Positions 60,102-64,000 of a DNA stretch of 64,000 nucleotides are shown piece by piece; within the stretch, counting starts at the first letter, position 1, and each line of letters starts with the position of its first letter. A model generated the notes under the pieces. That model was given only the letters and a program-made list of their open reading frames with translations, was not told the origin of the DNA and did not search any database. Source of the DNA: Xanthomonas boreopolis (GTDB lineage Bacteria > Pseudomonadota > Gammaproteobacteria > Xanthomonadales > Xanthomonadaceae); NCBI GenBank assembly GCA_014654535.1, contig BNBA01000007.1, positions 62,001-126,000 on the forward strand. Direction: 5' to 3'. The position numbers and the translations under genes were made by a program.

Positions 60102-60563
60102 TTACTTGATGCCCTGCAGGTCGCGCAATTGCGTGGTGCGCGAGCCGAAGTACGCGGCCAGGTCGGCGATGTCCTGGTCGCTGAGGTTGGCGGCCTGCGG
60201 GCTCATCAACGCATGCTGGCGGTCGCCGCTGCGATAGGCCTGCAACGCATGGGCGATGTAGTCGCCGTACTGGCCGCCGAGCTTGGGATAGGTCGGGTCG
60301 ATCGGGACGTTGCCGTCGGCGCCGTGGCAATCGATGCAGCTCTGGCCGGTCGCCTTGCCCTTGGCATGGGCCAGCTTGTCGCCGGACTCGATGCGGCCTG
60401 CGGGCAGGCCGGCGGACGAACTCGAGCCGTGCTCGCCGCTGGCATGGCCGGGATCGCCGGCGGACTTGCTGGTCGATTCGACCTGGGACTGGGAGCAGGC
60501 GGCCATGAGGGCCGAGGCGAGCAGGACGGTGACGAGACGCAGGGCATGCTGGCTTTTCGACAT
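60102..60563 (-). CDS. c-type cytochrome lipoprotein
   Basis: 153 residues. Signal with lipobox (LASALMAACS), a Ser/Gly-rich linker, and one haem c domain: CIDCH attachment site (about 76), YPKLGGQYGDYIAHALQAYRSGDR, sixth ligand Met in ALMSPQAANLSDQDIADLAAYFGS. Class I, c553/c4-like half. Second gene of a pair, 12 bp after the first cytochrome. Probably an electron carrier to a terminal oxidase. Confidence 0.92.
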   Translation of the reverse strand: MSKSQHALRLVTVLLASALMAACSQSQVESTSKSAGDPGHASGEHGSSSSAGLPAGRIESGDKLAHAKGKATGQSCIDCHGADGNVPIDPTYPKLGGQYGDYIAHALQAYRSGDRQHALMSPQAANLSDQDIADLAAYFGSRTTQLRDLQGIK

Positions 60564-60575
60564 GGCGTGCTTGCC

Positions 60576-60950
60576 TTACTTGAGGGTGGACAGGAACGCG
60601 GCGATGTCGGCGATGTCCTGGTCGGAGAAACTCTGCGCCTGGGCCTGCATGGTCGGGTGCTTGCGCTTGCCCTCCCGGTACTCGACCAGCGCCTGGCTGA
60701 GGTATTGCGGGGATTGGCCGCCGATCTTGGGGATGCGGAAGCTGGGATAGGCGTTCTTGTAGCCGGTGATCCCGTGGCAACCCTGGCAGGTGTAGACCAG
60801 GACGCGGCCATTGGCCGGGTTCCCGGTCGGCGATGCCGGGTTGGCGGCGGGAGCGGAGGCGGTCGGTGCGGCATCCTGGCTGGCCAGGGCGTCCCCCAAG
60901 GGCAGGAAAACGACCAGAGCGAGACAAGCGGCGAGCGGCTGCGGGCGCAT
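60576..60950 (-). CDS. c-type cytochrome, periplasmic
   Basis: 124 residues. Signal peptide ending ALASQD, Ala/Pro linker, CQGCH haem site (about 55), PKIGGQSPQYLSQALVEYREGKRKHPTM with the methionine ligand nearby, and FSDQDIADIAAFLSTLK. One class I haem domain; together with its neighbour the pair mirrors the two halves of a cytochrome c4. First gene of the two-gene operon. Confidence 0.92.
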   Translation of the reverse strand: MRPQPLAACLALVVFLPLGDALASQDAAPTASAPAANPASPTGNPANGRVLVYTCQGCHGITGYKNAYPSFRIPKIGGQSPQYLSQALVEYREGKRKHPTMQAQAQSFSDQDIADIAAFLSTLK

Positions 60951-61155
60951 TGATTTCGGGTCCGGGTACGGGTTTTGGTGGCTCCGGCGTGGGGGGACGC
61001 GGGGCCGGGACCGAGTATAGCCCGCGATATCAGGTATCTGAAAAGGGGGTGAATAGGGACTTGGGCTGGCACCATGACCTTTGGCGCATGGTGTCTGGGT
61101 GGATCAGTGATTTACTTTCCTATAACACCTCCTCACGCATCCACGGGACCAGACG

Positions 61156-62295
61156 ATGTCGCTACCGACCCTGCTGCGCGGCCGCACCGGAACCTGCGCC
61201 GCCGCACTGTTGATCACCACCTGCCTGTTGCTGCCGGCCTGCAAGTCCGGTGAGGCATCCAACGCCCAGGCCGCGGACAAGAAGGAGGAGAAGGCAGCCG
61301 ACGCGGTGCCGGTCGAGGTCGCCAAGGCTTCCCGCCGCGCCGTGGCGGCCAGCTATACCGGTACCGCCTCGCTGGAGCCGCGCGCCGAATCGCAGGTGGT
61401 CGCCAAGACTTCCGGCGTGGCCCTGGCGGTGCTGGTGGAGGAAGGCCAGAAGGTCGTGGCGGGCCAGCCGCTGGTGCGGCTCGATCCCGACCGGCCCAGG
61501 CTGGCGGTCGCGCAGAGCGAGGCGCAGATGCGCAAGCTCGAGAACAGCTACCTGCGCGCCACGCAGCTGGTGGGCCAGCAGCTGGTCAGCGCCGCCGACG
61601 TCGACCAGCTCAAGTTCGACCTGGAGAACGCGCGCGCGCAGTACCGGCTGGCGACGCTGGAACTGTCCTACACCACGGTGGTGGCGCCGATCTCCGGCGT
61701 GGTCGCTTCGCGCTCGATCAAGACCGGCAACTTCGTGCAGATCAACACGCCGATCTTCCGCATCGTCGACGACTCGCAGTTGGAGGCCACGCTCAACGTG
61801 CCCGAGCGCGAACTGGCCACGCTCAAGGCCGGCCAGCCGGTGACGATGCTGGCCGACGCGCTGCCCGGGCGCAGCTTCGTGGGGCGCGTGGACCGGGTTG
61901 CGCCGGTGGTGGATTCCACCAGCGGCACGTTCCGCGTGGTCTGCGCGTTCGACGAGGGCGCGCAGGACCTGCAACCGGGCATGTTCGGCCGCCTGCGCAT
62001 CGACTACGACCAGCGCGCCGACGCGCTGGTGGTGCCGCGAGTGGCGTTGCTCGACGACGGCGATCCGGCGGTGTTCCGGGTGCGCGACGGCAAGGTGGCG
62101 CGCGTGCCGGTCAAGCTGGGCTATGCCGAAGGGCCGTGGGTGGAAGTGCGCGAAGGCTTGAAGGAGGGCGACCAGGTGGTCACCGCCGGCAAGGTGGCGC
62201 TGCGCGACGGCACGGCGGTGCAGGTGATCGGCCAGTCGCAGGCGTCGGCCAGGGACGTGGCCAAGGCCGGGCCGCAGCAGGGCGACCGTTCATGA
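61156..62295 (+). CDS. RND efflux membrane-fusion (periplasmic adaptor) subunit
   Basis: 379 residues. Lipoprotein signal (LLLPAC), Ala/Lys linker, then the adaptor fold: SYTGTASLEPRAESQVVAKTSGVALAVLVEEGQKVVAGQPLVRLD (lipoyl half), a helical hairpin (AQSEAQMRKLENSYLRATQLV), second lipoyl half TVVAPISGVVASRSIKTGNFV and the beta-barrel. It links the pump to an outer-membrane channel. Its stop overlaps the permease start (ATGA). Confidence 0.93.
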   Translation: MSLPTLLRGRTGTCAAALLITTCLLLPACKSGEASNAQAADKKEEKAADAVPVEVAKASRRAVAASYTGTASLEPRAESQVVAKTSGVALAVLVEEGQKVVAGQPLVRLDPDRPRLAVAQSEAQMRKLENSYLRATQLVGQQLVSAADVDQLKFDLENARAQYRLATLELSYTTVVAPISGVVASRSIKTGNFVQINTPIFRIVDDSQLEATLNVPERELATLKAGQPVTMLADALPGRSFVGRVDRVAPVVDSTSGTFRVVCAFDEGAQDLQPGMFGRLRIDYDQRADALVVPRVALLDDGDPAVFRVRDGKVARVPVKLGYAEGPWVEVREGLKEGDQVVTAGKVALRDGTAVQVIGQSQASARDVAKAGPQQGDRS

Positions 62296-64000
62296 CCAGC
62301 GCCGGATCCGATCACGGCCGCGATCCGGCCACGCACGCCGCACCCGGCGCGATGGGCGGCGGCCTGGTGGAATTTTCCACCCGCCGCCGCGTCACCATCG
62401 CGATGATCACCGTCACGATGCTGCTGTTCGGCGCGATCGCGCTGCAGGGGCTGAAGGTCAACCTGCTGCCGGACCTGAGCTATCCGACGCTCACCGTGCG
62501 CACCGAATACACCGGTGCCGCGCCGGCGGAGATCGAGACCTTGATCACCGAGCCGGTCGAGGAGGCGGTCGGCGTGGTCAAGAACCTGCGCAAGCTCAAG
62601 TCGGTCTCCCGTACCGGGCAGAGCGACGTGGTGCTGGAGTTCGCCTGGGGCACCAACATGGACCAGGCCAGCCTGGAGGTGCGCGACAAGATGGAGGCGC
62701 TGACGCTGCCGCTGGAAGCCAAGGCGCCGGTGCTGCTGCGCTTCAACCCGAGCACCGAGCCGATCATGCGCCTGGTGCTGTCGCCCAAGGATGCGCCGCG
62801 CGACGATGGCGACGCGATCCGCCAGCTGACCACCTTGCGCCGCTATGCCGACGAGGACCTGAAGAAGAAGCTCGAGCCGGTTGCCGGCGTGGCCGCGGTC
62901 AAGGTCGGCGGCGGCCTCGAGGACGAGATCCAGGTGGACATCGACCAGCAGAAGCTGGCCCAGCTCAACCTGCCGATCGACAACGTCATCACCCGGCTCA
63001 AGGAAGAGAACGTCAACCTCTCCGGCGGCAGGCTGGAAGAGGGCTCGCAGCGCTACCTGGTGCGCACCGTCAACCAGTTCGTGGACCTCGACGAGATCCG
63101 CAACATGCTGGTGACGACCACCACCAGCAGCGGCAACGGCGCCGAGGCGGCGTTGCAGCAGATGTACGCGATCGCGGCGGCCACGGGTTCTCAGGCGGCG
63201 ATCGCGGCGGCCGCCGAGGCGCAGAGCGCGTCGTCCTCGTCGACCGCGTCCATCGCCGGCGGCCTGCCGGTGCGCCTGAAGGACGTGGCCGAGGTGCGCC
63301 AGGGCTTCAAGGAGCGCGAGGCGATCATCCGCCTGGGTGGCAAGGAAGCGGTCGAGCTGGCGATCTACAAGGAAGGCGACGCCAACACCGTGTCCACGGC
63401 GGCGGCGCTGCGCAAGCGCCTGGAGCAGATCAAGAACACCATACCCGGCGACGTGGAGATCACCACGATCGAGGACCAGTCGCACTTCATCGAGGCGGCG
63501 ATCACCTCGGTCAAGCACGACGCGGTGATTGGCGGCATGCTGGCGATCCTGATCATCTTCCTGTTCCTGCGCGACGGCTGGAGCACGTTCGTGATCAGCC
63601 TGTCGCTGCCGGTGTCGATCGTCACCACGTTCTTCTTCATGGGCCAGTTCGGGCTGAGCCTCAACGTGATGTCGCTGGGCGGCCTGGCATTGGCCACCGG
63701 CCTGGTGGTGGACGACTCGATCGTGGTGCTGGAAAGCATCGCCAAGGCGCGCGAGCGCGGGCTGGGCGTGCTGGAGGCGGCGATCGCCGGTACCCGCGAG
63801 GTCGGCATGGCGGTGGTCGCCTCGACCCTGACCACGATCGCGGTGTTCCTGCCGCTGGTGTTCGTCGAGGGCATCGCCGGCCAGCTGTTCCGCGACCAGG
63901 CGCTGACGGTGGCGATCGCCATCGCGATCTCGCTGGTGGTGTCGATGACGCTGATCCCGATGCTGAGTTCGCTGAAGGGACGCCCGCCGCTGGCGTTCCC
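62292..64000 (+). CDS. RND efflux permease (AcrB/MdtB family), N-terminal part
   Basis: 569 codons to the window edge, about half of a usual RND pump. First membrane helix at about 30-50 (RRVTIAMITVTMLLFGAIAL), periplasmic porter domain (NLLPDLSYPTLTVRTEYTGAAPAEIETLITEPVEEAV), then helices 2-5 with the conserved LGGLALATGLVVDDSIVVLES proton-relay region holding the Asp pair. An unusual Ala/Ser-rich insertion (about 275-318) lies in the porter domain. Substrate unknown. Confidence 0.93.
   Translation, partial: MTSAGSDHGRDPATHAAPGAMGGGLVEFSTRRRVTIAMITVTMLLFGAIALQGLKVNLLPDLSYPTLTVRTEYTGAAPAEIETLITEPVEEAVGVVKNLRKLKSVSRTGQSDVVLEFAWGTNMDQASLEVRDKMEALTLPLEAKAPVLLRFNPSTEPIMRLVLSPKDAPRDDGDAIRQLTTLRRYADEDLKKKLEPVAGVAAVKVGGGLEDEIQVDIDQQKLAQLNLPIDNVITRLKEENVNLSGGRLEEGSQRYLVRTVNQFVDLDEIRNMLVTTTTSSGNGAEAALQQMYAIAAATGSQAAIAAAAEAQSASSSSTASIAGGLPVRLKDVAEVRQGFKEREAIIRLGGKEAVELAIYKEGDANTVSTAAALRKRLEQIKNTIPGDVEITTIEDQSHFIEAAITSVKHDAVIGGMLAILIIFLFLRDGWSTFVISLSLPVSIVTTFFFMGQFGLSLNVMSLGGLALATGLVVDDSIVVLESIAKARERGLGVLEAAIAGTREVGMAVVASTLTTIAVFLPLVFVEGIAGQLFRDQALTVAIAIAISLVVSMTLIPMLSSLKGRPPLAF

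Noticed and set aside
57781-60237. 818-codon frame overlapping nfuA and the proline-rich protein
   Set aside because: Out-of-frame shadow of repetitive G+C-rich DNA; Arg/Gly/Ala-rich and without a ribosome binding site.

Overview
The window is high-G+C gammaproteobacterial DNA that reads as two blocks. Positions 1-41549 are the right-hand part of an integrative and conjugative element (ICE) of the ICEclc/PAGI-2 family. Positions 41550-64000 are an ordinary chromosome of a Xanthomonadaceae-type host (Xanthomonas/Lysobacter/Stenotrophomonas group). The host call rests on the tRNA-Cys/tRNA-Leu cluster, the nfuA plus proline-rich 'transmembrane repetitive' protein pair, rne-rluC, and uvrY; it is a family-level inference.

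ICE, all genes on the minus strand. 1-11500 is the GI-type (MPF-G) type IV secretion operon, read from a PilL-like lipoprotein through a lytic transglycosylase, the TraD coupling ATPase and the VirB-like TIGR037xx series to a VirB4-like ATPase cut by the window edge. 11691-30024 is a block of a SNF2-like helicase, two orphan DNA methyltransferases, a PAPS-reductase-like protein, a Mom-like acyltransferase and about a dozen small ICE-specific proteins, many preceded by strong hairpins just upstream of the ribosome binding site. 30563-39838 is the maintenance and regulatory module: topB, ssb, DUF3158, TIGR03761 (inrR position), the STY4528 replication protein, DUF2857, parB, shi, parA, alpA. 39957-40703 is a gene at the position of bisR in ICEclc. 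The element ends at an 18-bp copy of the 3' end of tRNA-Gly (41532-41549), next to an outward promoter that matches the position of ICEclc Pcirc. Integrase, intact tRNA-Gly and any cargo lie outside the window.

A 2.4-kb group II intron (17169-19582) with an RT/maturase/HNH protein interrupts a small ICE gene; removing it restores the reading frame exactly.

The less expected signals are in ICE DNA that is not plain protein-coding: a three-hairpin leader element present four times with compensating base changes in its stems; an iteron-like cluster plus A+T-rich stretch inside the replication gene; three copies of a 21-bp palindrome in front of topB and the inrR operon; and a shared 20-bp element in front of two transfer operons.

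Chromosome: tRNA-Cys; hemN with a consensus FNR/Anr box; tRNA-Leu(TAA) without an encoded CCA; a nucleotide-sugar dehydrogenase; a glutamate-synthase-like FMN protein; GNAT; an HI0933-type flavoprotein coupled to an FKBP lipoprotein; trhO; uvrY; RNase E facing rluC; a decayed proline-rich gene; zupT; a TonB-like lipoprotein with phhB; nfuA; two c-type cytochromes; and an RND efflux pair, the permease running off the right edge.
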